Shown piece after piece: positions 34,478 through 43,561 of a stretch of DNA of 64,000 nucleotides (position 1 is the first letter of the stretch; each line of letters starts with the position of its first letter). A model generated the notes under the pieces. It was not told the origin of the DNA and ran no database searches. It saw only the letters and a program-made list of their open reading frames with translations. Source of the stretch: Ignavibacteria bacterium (lineage in GTDB: Bacteria; Bacteroidota; Ignavibacteria; Tepidaquicellales; OLB5); contig JAUQWS010000060.1 of NCBI GenBank assembly GCA_030835025.1, positions 1 through 64,000 on the forward strand. The letters are read 5' to 3'. The translations under genes were made by a program, and so were the position numbers.

Positions 34478-34936
34478 ATGGAAGATCTATCCGGAATACT
34501 CAAAAACCATCCTTTCCTGAAGGACCTTGATGAGAATTACCTTCAGCAGATAACAAGCTGCGCTTCTAATGTTGTTTTCAAAGAAAACGATATCATTTTC
34601 AAGGAAGGTGATGAAGCTAAGAGCTTTTATCTAATCAGGAGCGGAAAGGTAGCCTTAGAGCTAAACGGCAGAGAAAAAGGGAATGTCAGGATTCTGACTA
34701 TAGGTTCAGGCCAGATCCTCGGCTGGTCATGGATAGTATCTCCCTATAAATGGCATTTCGAAGCCCATGCGCTTGAGGATGTTAACGCAATTGCTCTCGA
34801 TGGCAAATGCCTCCGCGAAAAATGCGAAGAGGATCCTAAAATGGGTTACGAAATGATAAAAAGATTTACACAGATTCTTGAACAGAGGCTGCGCTCTACA
34901 AGAATGCAGCTCCTGGATGTTTACGGCAAAAGCTAG
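34478..34936 (+). CDS. Stand-alone cyclic-nucleotide-binding domain protein
   Basis: The whole 152-residue protein is one Crp-type cNMP-binding beta-roll with its C-helix ('FKENDIIFKEGDEAKSFYLI', 'RSGKVALELNG', 'LTIGSGQILGWSWI'). The chain ends where Crp/Fnr proteins would begin their HTH, so it cannot bind DNA by itself. The usual phosphate-binding cassette 'GExA' is replaced by 'GWSW', so the ligand may differ from cAMP. It lies inside the group 3b hydrogenase operon, as in some other such loci. It may tune the hydrogenase by ligand binding. Confidence 0.82.
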   Translation: MEDLSGILKNHPFLKDLDENYLQQITSCASNVVFKENDIIFKEGDEAKSFYLIRSGKVALELNGREKGNVRILTIGSGQILGWSWIVSPYKWHFEAHALEDVNAIALDGKCLREKCEEDPKMGYEMIKRFTQILEQRLRSTRMQLLDVYGKS

Positions 34937-35027
34937 GCTCAGCACGCGCTGGAGGCTATAACCGGATATACGATGCATAGATTACGAAACGGATGAGTGT
35001 TGCAATCAATATAGAAAGATTCTTAAC

Positions 35028-35894
35028 GTGGAAAAAATACTGGAAAAAAGGATCGATACTATGCAGCTTGACCCGATGATACCGCTTAGAGCAAAAGTGA
35101 AGAAGATATTCTGGGAAACCGAAGACGTTTTCACTTTTGAGCTGGTTTATGATGAGGAAAACAGACGTGATTTCAGCTTCAAACCCGGACAATTCAACAT
35201 GCTTTACTCTTTTGGAGTTGGTGAGTCCGCAATATCCATTAGTTCAGATTCCGATAAGCACGGCTCCGTGCTCCATACAATTCATAAAGTCGGTTACGTT
35301 ACAAGCGCATTATCAAAGCTTAAAAAAGGTGATATAGTTGGCTTGCGCGGTCCATTCGGCAGTTCGTGGCCGCTTGATATAACAAAAGGAAGAGATGTCT
35401 GCATAATCGCCGGCGGTTTGGGTCTCCCGCCCTTAAGACCTGCCATTTATCATATCTTCAAACACAGAAAACAATACGGAAAAGTTACGATCCTGTATGG
35501 TGCCCGCTCGCCAAGAGATATTATGTTCCCGGTTGAGCTTGAAGCATGGAAGAAAAAACACGATGTACAGGTTGAGGTAACTGTTGATAGAGCAGATAGC
35601 ACGTGGCGCGGTCATATTGGAGTTGTAACAACGCTTCTCAGTTATACTGAGCTTGATCCTGAAAAGACAACTGCAATGATCTGCGGACCCGAAATTATGA
35701 TGAAATATACAGTTGATGAGCTTATGAAGAATAATATAAGCGATAAGAACATTTATGTTTCACTTGAAAGAAATATGAAATGTGCACTGGGATTCTGCGG
35801 ACATTGCCAGTACGGCCCGAGTTTTGTCTGCAAAGATGGACCGGTGTTCAGTTTTTCGAATGTAACCGATATTTTTGAGATAAGAGAGTTATAA
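35028..35894 (+). CDS. hydG: Group 3b hydrogenase gamma subunit HydG (FAD/NAD(P)-binding)
   Basis: Ferredoxin-NADP reductase-like subunit that passes electrons between the hydrogenase and NAD(P). FAD domain with '[20 protein letters not shown]'; nucleotide-binding '[14 protein letters not shown]' and 'MICGPEIMM'; C-terminal [2Fe-2S] motif '[14 protein letters not shown]' with a fourth cysteine in 'FVCKDG'. Start GTG 35028; an alternative ATG is at 35061 and both are plausible. It ends two bases before hydD. Confidence 0.9.
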   Translation: MEKILEKRIDTMQLDPMIPLRAKVKKIFWETEDVFTFELVYDEENRRDFSFKPGQFNMLYSFGVGESAISISSDSDKHGSVLHTIHKVGYVTSALSKLKKGDIVGLRGPFGSSWPLDITKGRDVCIIAGGLGLPPLRPAIYHIFKHRKQYGKVTILYGARSPRDIMFPVELEAWKKKHDVQVEVTVDRADSTWRGHIGVVTTLLSYTELDPEKTTAMICGPEIMMKYTVDELMKNNISDKNIYVSLERNMKCALGFCGHCQYGPSFVCKDGPVFSFSNVTDIFEIREL

Positions 35895-35896
35895 CA

Positions 35897-36673
35897 ATGG
35901 CATATAAGAAACCAAGGCTTGCAGTATTCAAGATGTCTTCCTGCGACGGATGCCAGCTTTCACTGCTGGATGCTGAAGACGAGCTGCTGGATGTTCTTGG
36001 CGGAGTTGAGCTGGCTTACTTCCCTGAAGCATCAAGTAAAATGCTTAAAGGACCGTATGATATTGGTCTTGTTGAAGGAAGCATCACTACACCGCGCAAT
36101 GTGGAAGAAATAAGACAGATAAGAAAAGACTGCAAGATACTTATAACAATAGGTTCCTGTGCTACAGCAGGAGGAATTCAGGCACTCAGGAACTGGAAAG
36201 ACGTCAAGGAGTTCACAAAAATAGTATATGCTTCCCCTGAGTATATTTCAACGCTTGACAGGTCTCTGCCCGTCAGCGCATATGTTCACGTTGATTTTGA
36301 ATTGCGCGGCTGTCCTATCAACAAATATCAGCTGATTGAAGTATTGAACGCATTCCTTAACAGCCGCAAGCCAAATGTTGCAACTCACAGTGTCTGCATA
36401 GATTGCAAACTCAAAGAGAACGTATGTGTAATGGTTGCTCACGGTACGGCATGTCTTGGACCCGTTACTCAGACCGGCTGCAATGCTCTGTGTCCTTCTT
36501 ATGACAGGGGCTGTTTCGGGTGCTACGGACCGATGGATTCAACCAATACTGCTTCTTTGGCAAAAGAGTTTAAGATTTTGGGAAAAACAAGCTTTGATGT
36601 GATGACAATGTTCAGGAATTTTAATGCATATGCAGAACCTTTCAGAAAAGAAAGCGAAGCAAATGAAAAATAA
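35897..36673 (+). CDS. hydD: Group 3b [NiFe] hydrogenase small (delta) subunit HydD
   Basis: Carries the proximal and further Fe-S clusters next to the catalytic subunit. '[15 protein letters not shown]' supplies the first two proximal-cluster cysteines, '[11 protein letters not shown]' and '[10 protein letters not shown]' the others, and the C-terminal half has '[12 protein letters not shown]', '[20 protein letters not shown]' and 'RGCFGCYGP' for two more clusters. No Tat signal, so it is cytosolic. 258 residues. Overlaps hydA by 11 bases. Confidence 0.93.
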   Translation: MAYKKPRLAVFKMSSCDGCQLSLLDAEDELLDVLGGVELAYFPEASSKMLKGPYDIGLVEGSITTPRNVEEIRQIRKDCKILITIGSCATAGGIQALRNWKDVKEFTKIVYASPEYISTLDRSLPVSAYVHVDFELRGCPINKYQLIEVLNAFLNSRKPNVATHSVCIDCKLKENVCVMVAHGTACLGPVTQTGCNALCPSYDRGCFGCYGPMDSTNTASLAKEFKILGKTSFDVMTMFRNFNAYAEPFRKESEANEK

Positions 36674-37952
36674 GACTATAAAAGTAGACTATATGGCGCG
36701 CGTTGAAGGCGAAGGCGCGCTTTACCTTAAGATAAAAAATGGCGAGGTTGCCGATGCGAAGTTAAAAATATTCGAGCCGCCAAGGTTCTTTGAGGCATTC
36801 CTTCGCGGAAGGCACTATTACGAAGCTCCCGATATTACTGCACGTATTTGCGGGATCTGTCCTGTTGCTTACCAGATGAGCGCAGTACATGCAATGGAAG
36901 ATGCTTTCGGTGTTAAGATATCCAAACCGATCAGAGAGCTCCGCAGGCTGCTTTATTGCGGCGAGTGGATCGAAAGCCATACACTCCATCTTTATATGCT
37001 TCACGCCCCGGATTTCCTCGGCTACGATGATGTTGTTCAAATGTCGAAAGACTATCCCGATATCGTGAAAAAAGCTCTCAGACTTAAGAAAGTTGGTAAT
37101 GATATTATGAGCCTTATCGGCGGAAGGGAAATCCACCCGATAAATGTCAAGGTTGGTGGATTCTATAAAGTCCCAACTAAGAAGGATCTGATGAAAATGT
37201 ATGATGAGATAAAATGGGCGCGCGATGCCGCTATTGATACGGCAAGATTCGCAGCGTCTCTTAAATTCCCTGAGTTCCTGCAGGATTATGAATGTGTTTC
37301 CCTTGTCCACCCCGATGAATATCCGTTCAATGAGGGAAGGATAATGTCAAATAAGGGAATTGATATTGCCCCCGAGCAGTATGATTTCCATTTCAGGGAA
37401 GAACACGCCGAGCATTCACATGCTTTGCATTCAAGGATAAGAGAAAGGGATAATTACCTCGTGGGTCCGATCGCAAGGTATAACCTTAATCATGATAAGC
37501 TGACACCGACCTGCAAGGAAGTTGCTGCAGAGGTCGGTCTTGGCACAGAGTGTTATAATCCGTTCAAAAGCATAATAATCAGAGGAATAGAGACACTATA
37601 TTCCTGTGAAGAGGCTTTGCGGATAATTGAAAATTATGAAATGCCGGAGAGTCCTTCGGCAGAGGTCATACCGATCGAAGCAACAGGCTACGCCTGCACA
37701 GAAGCTCCGCGGGGGATGATCTATCACAGGTACAGAGTAAACGAAGACGGTTTGATCGAAGATGCTAAGATAGTTCCGCCTACATCGCAGAATCAGAAGA
37801 CCATTGAGAACGACTTGAAGAATTTTGTTCCAATGTATATAGATCTTCCGGATAAAGAGCTTATCTGGAAGTGCGAGCAGGCTGTCAGGAATTACGATCC
37901 GTGTATATCATGTGCAACACATTTTCTAAAACTTAATATTCAGCGGGAGTGA
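36663..37952 (+). CDS. hydA: Group 3b [NiFe] hydrogenase large (alpha) subunit HydA
   Basis: Catalytic subunit. The N-terminal Ni-binding motif is '[13 protein letters not shown]', the variant seen in group 3b, where the usual histidine is replaced. The C-terminal motif is 'DPCISCATH', followed by only nine residues ('FLKLNIQRE') that the maturation protease would remove. I use the ATG at 36663 ([18 protein letters not shown]), since the family begins just before 'RVEGEG'; the track start at 36624 adds residues lying within hydD. 429 residues. Confidence 0.94.
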   Translation: MKNKTIKVDYMARVEGEGALYLKIKNGEVADAKLKIFEPPRFFEAFLRGRHYYEAPDITARICGICPVAYQMSAVHAMEDAFGVKISKPIRELRRLLYCGEWIESHTLHLYMLHAPDFLGYDDVVQMSKDYPDIVKKALRLKKVGNDIMSLIGGREIHPINVKVGGFYKVPTKKDLMKMYDEIKWARDAAIDTARFAASLKFPEFLQDYECVSLVHPDEYPFNEGRIMSNKGIDIAPEQYDFHFREEHAEHSHALHSRIRERDNYLVGPIARYNLNHDKLTPTCKEVAAEVGLGTECYNPFKSIIIRGIETLYSCEEALRIIENYEMPESPSAEVIPIEATGYACTEAPRGMIYHRYRVNEDGLIEDAKIVPPTSQNQKTIENDLKNFVPMYIDLPDKELIWKCEQAVRNYDPCISCATHFLKLNIQRE

Positions 37953-38003
37953 TGTTCAAAGTGAGCTTTATGCTCCTGGAACTCACTGTACGCAACAATA
38001 CTG

Positions 38004-38489
38004 ATGGATGGTTCTGGGATTTTAATAATTGGAATTGGCAATGAATACCGAACCGATGATGCTGCCGGGCTTTTGGCAGCAAGGAAAGTAAAAGAATTAG
38101 CGATACCGGGAATTGATGTAAGAGAAAACAATGGCGATGGCGCTGACCTTATGGAGCACTGGGCCAATAAGGAAAACGTTATCCTTATCGACGCAGTTTT
38201 ATCCGGCTCTGCACCGGGCACAATACACCGCTTCAGTTTGCCCGGCCCCGAGTTACCTTCGGAGTACTTCAGATTTTCAACACACCTTTTCAGTGTACCA
38301 CAGGCTATATATCTTTCAGCTTCTCTGGGCAGACTGCCTAAGAGCCTTGTGCTTTACGGCATAGAGGCTTCCTCATTTGACTCAGGCACATCTCTATCAG
38401 GCGAAGTTGAACTTGCAGTTAATAATATTGTAAATATTCTGAATAATGATATCAATAAACTTATAATCAATCCTAAAGGAGTAAATTAA
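38004..38489 (+). CDS. [NiFe] hydrogenase maturation protease (for HydA)
   Basis: Cleaves the C-terminal tail of the large subunit after nickel insertion. 'ILIIGIGNEYRTDDAAGL' contains the family GxGN..R.DD, and 'LIDAVLSG' carries the second metal-binding aspartate. 161 residues. It follows hydA by 51 bases and precedes hdrC by three. A second protease gene follows mvhA, so each hydrogenase appears to have its own. Confidence 0.88.
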   Translation: MDGSGILIIGIGNEYRTDDAAGLLAARKVKELAIPGIDVRENNGDGADLMEHWANKENVILIDAVLSGSAPGTIHRFSLPGPELPSEYFRFSTHLFSVPQAIYLSASLGRLPKSLVLYGIEASSFDSGTSLSGEVELAVNNIVNILNNDINKLIINPKGVN

Positions 38490-38492
38490 TTA

Positions 38493-39152
38493 ATGGATAC
38501 GACCATTGACGTTAAATCGTTTGCGCCGAATGGAAAACAAAATGGCTACAACGGCAAAGCTAAGATGATAAACAGAAAGATCAAGTATGAAAGTGAACTG
38601 AGCAGTGATTTCAAAGAAACCATTGCAGAACTTGCTCATGGAGAAAAGCTTTACGGCTGTATCCAGTGCGGTACCTGCAGTGCAACATGCCCTGTTAGTC
38701 ATTATATGGACTATACTCCGCGTAAAATAATACAGATGGTAAGAGAAGGATTCAGAGACGATGTGCTGAAAAGCTCAACTGTTTGGCTCTGCGCTTCCTG
38801 CTATTCCTGCACTGTAGAGTGCCCCAAAGGAATCAAAATTACAGATGTAATGTATGCTTTAAAACGCGAGGCTATATCCGCCGGATACTTTCCGAAGCGT
38901 TTTCCGACACCGGTACTTGCTGAAAATTTCTTCGCACAAGTGCTTAACAACGGCAGGAACAGCGAAGGCCCCCTGCTGATGAAGATGTATATGAAAACCA
39001 ATCCTTTTAATGCTCTCAAAAATACAATGCTTGCCTTCAGACTCTGGAAGACCGGAAGACTGACACTTAAAACAGAGCATACGAAAGACAGAAAAAGCCT
39101 TAAGAAACTTCTTGGAAGCATCGATAAACAGAAGGAGGCTTTGGCAAAATGA
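38493..39152 (+). CDS. hdrC: Heterodisulfide reductase subunit C-like Fe-S protein
   Basis: Two 4Fe-4S motifs, 'CIQCGTCSATCPVSHYMDY' and 'CASCYSCTVECPKGI', with the expected internal helical part. It links HdrA to HdrB. 219 residues, with an N-terminal extension of about 30 compared with the shortest relatives. The stop overlaps hdrB (ATGA). Cytosolic, with no membrane cytochrome, so this is the HdrABC, not the HdrDE type. Confidence 0.88.
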   Translation: MDTTIDVKSFAPNGKQNGYNGKAKMINRKIKYESELSSDFKETIAELAHGEKLYGCIQCGTCSATCPVSHYMDYTPRKIIQMVREGFRDDVLKSSTVWLCASCYSCTVECPKGIKITDVMYALKREAISAGYFPKRFPTPVLAENFFAQVLNNGRNSEGPLLMKMYMKTNPFNALKNTMLAFRLWKTGRLTLKTEHTKDRKSLKKLLGSIDKQKEALAK

Positions 39153-40051
39153 GATATCTATATTATCCCGGCTGTTCGCTTAAGAGCACCGGAAAATCAT
39201 ATGAAGAATCACTGCTTGCAGTCTTTAAAGCTCTCAAAATGGATGTTGTTGAGATCAATGACTGGAACTGCTGCGGAGCGACTGCTTACATGGCTGTTGA
39301 TGAGACCAAAGCTTTTGCAATTGCAGCAAGAAATCTTGCACTTGCAGAAGAGCAGTTCAATAAAGAAGAAGAGATCCATGTAATAGCCCCATGCAGTGCA
39401 TGTTATATGGTACTGCTTAAGACTAAGATGTTTCTGGAGCAGAATCTGGCCGAAAAAGGCAGAATCAAAAATGCGCTCAAGGAATCAGGACTGAATTACG
39501 AAGGCAAAGTAAAGATCCGCCACCCTCTTGATGTGCTAGTCAATGATATCGGAGTGAAAGAAATAGCCAAGGCTGTAACTCATCCCCTTAAAGGCGTAAA
39601 AGTTGCATCATACTATGGATGCCAGACAGTCAGGCCGTACTCAACTTTTGATGACCAGAGAGAACCCCATACTATGGATGATATTACCGCAGCAATAGGT
39701 GCAGAGTCAGTTGACTGGCCGCTTAAAACACGCTGCTGCGGAGCAAGCTTAACCGGAACAATTGACCGTGTAGGATTGCCGCTCAGCTTTATGATACTTA
39801 AGGAAGCATCAAAGCGCCGCGCCGATGTGGTTTCCACTTCGTGCCCGCTTTGCCAGTTCAATCTGGAGTGCTACCAGGACAATATGAATAAACAATTCCG
39901 CAATGATATACATATCGGCGTTGTATACTTTTCTCAGCTTATGGGTCTTGCCCTGGGCATTGATCCTAAAACGCTCGGAATGAACCGCTTGTTCGTTCCG
40001 CCCGAAAATGTATACAAAATAATGAAGGGAGGCGAAAAGGTATATGTCTAA
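39149..40051 (+). CDS. hdrB: Heterodisulfide reductase subunit B-like protein
   Basis: Two cysteine-rich CCG domains: 'YYPGCSLKSTGKSYEESL' with 'WNCCGATAY', and 'YYGCQTVRPY' with 'TRCCGASLTGT' and 'STSCPLCQFNLE'. In HdrB these hold two non-cubane 4Fe-4S clusters where a disulfide is reduced. 300 residues. Methanogen HdrB reduces CoM-S-S-CoB; the acceptor in this bacterium is unknown. Coupled to hdrC and hdrA by overlaps. Confidence 0.9.
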   Translation: MRYLYYPGCSLKSTGKSYEESLLAVFKALKMDVVEINDWNCCGATAYMAVDETKAFAIAARNLALAEEQFNKEEEIHVIAPCSACYMVLLKTKMFLEQNLAEKGRIKNALKESGLNYEGKVKIRHPLDVLVNDIGVKEIAKAVTHPLKGVKVASYYGCQTVRPYSTFDDQREPHTMDDITAAIGAESVDWPLKTRCCGASLTGTIDRVGLPLSFMILKEASKRRADVVSTSCPLCQFNLECYQDNMNKQFRNDIHIGVVYFSQLMGLALGIDPKTLGMNRLFVPPENVYKIMKGGEKVYV

Positions 40052-42092
40052 TACCAACGGAAACGGAACCATAAAAGGCATTACGCCCAGAATCGGATTC
40101 TATATATGCCATTGCGGCCACAATATTGCAGCTATGGTAGATGTTGAAAAAGTGCAGAAATTTGTTGCATCGCTTCCCGGAGTAGTAGTATCACGTGATT
40201 ACAAATACATGTGCTCCGATCCCGGTCAGGAGCTGGTACAAAAAGATATAAAAGAGCTGAAGCTGAACCGTATTGTTGTTGCTTCCTGCTCTCCGCTTTT
40301 GCACGAGCACACATTCAGAAGAGCAGTAGAAAAAGCGGGATTAAATCCTTTCTTCTTCCATATGGTAAATATCCGCGAAAACGTTTCGTGGGTAACCGAT
40401 AACAGGGAACAGGCAACTGCCAAAGCTAACGCACTTGCCCGCGCTGCAATTCAGAGGGTATTTTTCCATAAGTCACTCGAAACCAAGAAAGTACCAATCA
40501 ACCCCGATGTACTGATAGTTGGCGGAGGCATTGCAGGCATTCACGCTGCACTTACTATTGCAAACGCAGGTAAGCATGTTTACCTTGTCGAGCGCGAACC
40601 GACTATCGGCGGGCATATGGCAATGTTCGATAAAACATTCCCTACTTTAGACTGCGCGGCGTGTATTTTAACCCCTAAAATGTCATCGGTGAAGAATCAC
40701 CCCAACATTACACTTTGGACATATTCAGAAGTTGAAAAAGTCGAGGGATTTGTAGGAAACTATAAAGTAAATATCAAACGCAAACCCCGTTATGTTATTG
40801 AAGAGCTTTGCGTAGGATGTATGGATTGTATTGATGCATGCATATACAAAGAAGCCAAATACCCTGATGAATTCAACCAGGGCCTAAGCAAGCGCAAACC
40901 GATATATATCCCCTTCCCTCAGGCTACACCGCAGGTAGTTCTGTTCGATCCTGAAACCTGTATCGATTTCAAGAGCCATCGCTGCAAAAAGACATGTATC
41001 GAAGCATGCGACAGAAAAGCAATTGATCTTAAACAGGTACCTGAATACAAAGAGATAAACGTAGGAACAGTTATCCTTGCAACAGGATTCAAGACATACG
41101 ATGCAGAAAAGTCACCGCAATACGGTTACAAAAAATTCCCCAACGTATTTACATCGCTTGAAATAGAGCGCATTGTCAATGCATCGGGTCCGACTAACGG
41201 TGAAGTACTTACCAAAGAAGGTAACATACCTAAATCAGTCGGAATCATCCACTGCGTAGGTTCGCGTGATGAAAAAGCACATAAATGGTGCTCACGTGTA
41301 TGCTGCATGTATTCATTAAAACTAGCCCACCTGATAAAAGAGCATACCGGAGCGGAGGTTTACAACTTCTACATCGATATGAGAACTCCGGGCAAGGGAT
41401 ACGAGGAATTCTATGATAAGCTGATGAATGAAGGTGTCCATTTTGTAAGGGGACGCGTTGCTGAAGTTACCGATTGGGCACTTATACCCGAAGAAGAGCA
41501 CAAGCTCACCATCAGGGTTGAAGATACGCTCATCGGAGTGGTAAGAAGAATACCTGTTGATATGGTCGTTCTCGCAGTTGGCATGGAGCCGCGCGAAGAT
41601 GCACAGGATATCCGCAGAATGTTCAACATATCCTGCTCAACCGAAGGATTCTTCCTTGAGCGCCACCCGAAGCTGGCCCCGGTAAGCACATTCACAGACG
41701 GAATATTCATAGCAGGCGGATGCCAGGGTCCAAGAGATATACCTGACTCCGTTGCACAGGCTGGTGCTGCAGCAGCAGAAGCGCTTTCATTAATAAGCGC
41801 AGGCAGCATTGAGCTAGAGCCTAATACTGCAAGCATTATAGAAAGCTTCTGCTCGGGCTGCAAATCATGCATCCCGCTTTGCCCTTATTCAGCAATTTCG
41901 TTCAATGAAGGCACTAAAAAAGCAGTCATTAACGAAGCCCTATGCAAAGGCTGCGGCACCTGCGTTGCAGCATGTCCCTCAGGCTCAATTATTCAGAACC
42001 TGTTTGAAGATGAACAGATATTCAGCGAGATTGATGGGCTACTTAAATTTGCAGGAATTGAACTAGAAGAAATGGAGGTAGTAAATGCCTAA
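40044..42092 (+). CDS. hdrA: Heterodisulfide reductase subunit A-like flavoprotein
   Basis: The bifurcating flavin subunit of Hdr complexes. N-terminal domain 'IGFYICHCGHNIAAMVD', then the FAD-binding 'VLIVGGGIAGIHAALTIANAG', the conserved 'TFPTLDCAACILTPKM', inserted Fe-S motifs 'CVGCMDCIDACIYKEA', a second Rossmann part ('VAGMEPR'-like 'LAVGMEPREDAQD', 'GIFIAGGCQGPRDIPDSVA') and C-terminal ferredoxins 'CSGCKSCIPLCPYSAIS' and 'CKGCGTCVAACPSGSI'. 682 residues, full length. GGGAGG precedes its ATG, and it overlaps hdrB by 8 bases and mvhD by 8. Confidence 0.93.
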   Translation: MSNTNGNGTIKGITPRIGFYICHCGHNIAAMVDVEKVQKFVASLPGVVVSRDYKYMCSDPGQELVQKDIKELKLNRIVVASCSPLLHEHTFRRAVEKAGLNPFFFHMVNIRENVSWVTDNREQATAKANALARAAIQRVFFHKSLETKKVPINPDVLIVGGGIAGIHAALTIANAGKHVYLVEREPTIGGHMAMFDKTFPTLDCAACILTPKMSSVKNHPNITLWTYSEVEKVEGFVGNYKVNIKRKPRYVIEELCVGCMDCIDACIYKEAKYPDEFNQGLSKRKPIYIPFPQATPQVVLFDPETCIDFKSHRCKKTCIEACDRKAIDLKQVPEYKEINVGTVILATGFKTYDAEKSPQYGYKKFPNVFTSLEIERIVNASGPTNGEVLTKEGNIPKSVGIIHCVGSRDEKAHKWCSRVCCMYSLKLAHLIKEHTGAEVYNFYIDMRTPGKGYEEFYDKLMNEGVHFVRGRVAEVTDWALIPEEEHKLTIRVEDTLIGVVRRIPVDMVVLAVGMEPREDAQDIRRMFNISCSTEGFFLERHPKLAPVSTFTDGIFIAGGCQGPRDIPDSVAQAGAAAAEALSLISAGSIELEPNTASIIESFCSGCKSCIPLCPYSAISFNEGTKKAVINEALCKGCGTCVAACPSGSIIQNLFEDEQIFSEIDGLLKFAGIELEEMEVVNA

Positions 42093-42591
42093 TCCCGAAA
42101 AAAAGGAAAAGAAATTCGAACCTAAAATAGTAGCATTTTTCTGCAACTGGTGCACTTACACTGCCGCAGATCTGGCCGGAGTCTCAAGACTCAAATATGC
42201 GCCCAATGTAAGGGTCATAAGGATAATGTGCTCAGGCAGGGTTGACCCGCAGTTCATACTGCAGGCATTTGCCTCCGGAGCTGACGGTGTCCTTATCGGC
42301 GGCTGCCACCCGGGTGATTGCCATTATTCAGAAGGCAATTACAAGATGCTCAGGCGATTCCGCCTACTGCAGAGAGTGCTCAAAGTGCTCGGTATAGCCG
42401 AAGAGCGCTGCAGGCTCGAGTGGATCTCTGCCTCCGAAGGTGATAAGGTGAAGACAGTTATCAACGATATGGTTGAGAAGGTCAGGAACCTTGGTCCGCT
42501 TTCGATACCCGCAAAAATGTCTGATATAGACGAAGAGATAAAAGAACTTGAAAAAGAAATAAACAGGGAGGAGGTTCCTCAACATGCCTGA
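42085..42591 (+). CDS. mvhD: MvhD-like [2Fe-2S] electron-transfer subunit
   Basis: Connects the Mvh-type hydrogenase to HdrA. Conserved cysteines occur in 'FFCNWCTYTAADLAG', 'IRIMCSGRVD' and 'GGCHPGDCHY', the MvhD/FlpD signature. 168 residues, with a Lys/Glu-rich tail. GGAGG precedes the ATG. Its presence between hdrA and the hydrogenase small subunit is strong evidence for a Hdr-Mvh type complex. Confidence 0.92.
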   Translation: MPNPEKKEKKFEPKIVAFFCNWCTYTAADLAGVSRLKYAPNVRVIRIMCSGRVDPQFILQAFASGADGVLIGGCHPGDCHYSEGNYKMLRRFRLLQRVLKVLGIAEERCRLEWISASEGDKVKTVINDMVEKVRNLGPLSIPAKMSDIDEEIKELEKEINREEVPQHA

Positions 42592-43555
42592 TAAACCCAA
42601 AATTGGATTTTACTGGTGTGCTTCCTGCGGAGGATGTGAGGAATCTGTTGTTGACCTTGCTGAGGATATAGTAATGGTTGCTGACGCAGTCGATATCGTC
42701 TTCTGGCCGGTCGCAATGGATTTCAAAAAGGCAGACGTAGAAGCAATGGAAGACGGCTCGATACTTGCAACAATGATAAACGGCGCCATCAGAACTTCCG
42801 AACAGGAAGAAATGGCAAGACTGATCAGGAGAAAAAGCAAGATCGTTATAGCTTACGGTTCCTGCGCTCATATGGGCGGGATTCCCTCACTTGCAAATGA
42901 ATTTACCCGCGAGCAGATTCTTGAATACATGTATCAGGAAGCGCCATCGGTAGTGAATCCCGAAAAGACACGGCCGATGCTTGAATTTAAACATAATTCT
43001 CAAACTGTTACACTTCCTGAGATCAGGAATCTCGTACGCACGCTTGACCAGGTAATTGATGTTGATTACTATCTGCCCGGCTGCCCGCCAACTCCAAAAC
43101 TGCTTAAGGCCGCGGTATTAACACTGCTCTCGGGTGAGTACCCCCCAAAAGGCACGGTACTTTCGCCCGATGAAGCACTTTGCGAAGAGTGCCCCCGCAA
43201 GGAATCAAAACCAACTGACCTTGCATTCAAACACTTCTACAGGCCGCACCAGATACTGTTTGATAACAAGAAATGCCTGTTAGCACAGGGTGTTGTTTGT
43301 ATGGGACCTGCAACACGCGCAGGATGCGAAGCACTATGCATAAACGGCAACATGCCGTGCAGCGGATGTTTCGGACCGACATCAAGGGTCAGGGACCAGG
43401 GTGCAAAGATACTTTCTTCGATCTGTTCTAATATCGACCCGAAAGAAGAAATTGCTATCGATGCAGTACTGGACGATATCCCCGATCCTATCGGAACATT
43501 TTACAGGTACGGACTCGCTTCTTCACTTCTCAGAAAAAAAGTCATGGAGGATTAA
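42584..43555 (+). CDS. mvhG: Mvh-type [NiFe] hydrogenase small subunit
   Basis: Fe-S cluster subunit. The N-terminal 'FYWCASCGGCEESVVDLAED' supplies the proximal cluster; 'AYGSCAHMGGIPS' and 'LPGCPPTPKLLKAAV' follow; the C-terminal half has 'CEECPR', 'CLLAQGVVCMGPATRAGCEA' and 'NMPCSGCFGPTS'. 323 residues, somewhat longer than methanogen MvhG. No Tat signal. It overlaps mvhD by eight bases; GGAGG lies upstream. Confidence 0.9.
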   Translation: MPDKPKIGFYWCASCGGCEESVVDLAEDIVMVADAVDIVFWPVAMDFKKADVEAMEDGSILATMINGAIRTSEQEEMARLIRRKSKIVIAYGSCAHMGGIPSLANEFTREQILEYMYQEAPSVVNPEKTRPMLEFKHNSQTVTLPEIRNLVRTLDQVIDVDYYLPGCPPTPKLLKAAVLTLLSGEYPPKGTVLSPDEALCEECPRKESKPTDLAFKHFYRPHQILFDNKKCLLAQGVVCMGPATRAGCEALCINGNMPCSGCFGPTSRVRDQGAKILSSICSNIDPKEEIAIDAVLDDIPDPIGTFYRYGLASSLLRKKVMED

Positions 43556-43561
43556 ATATAA

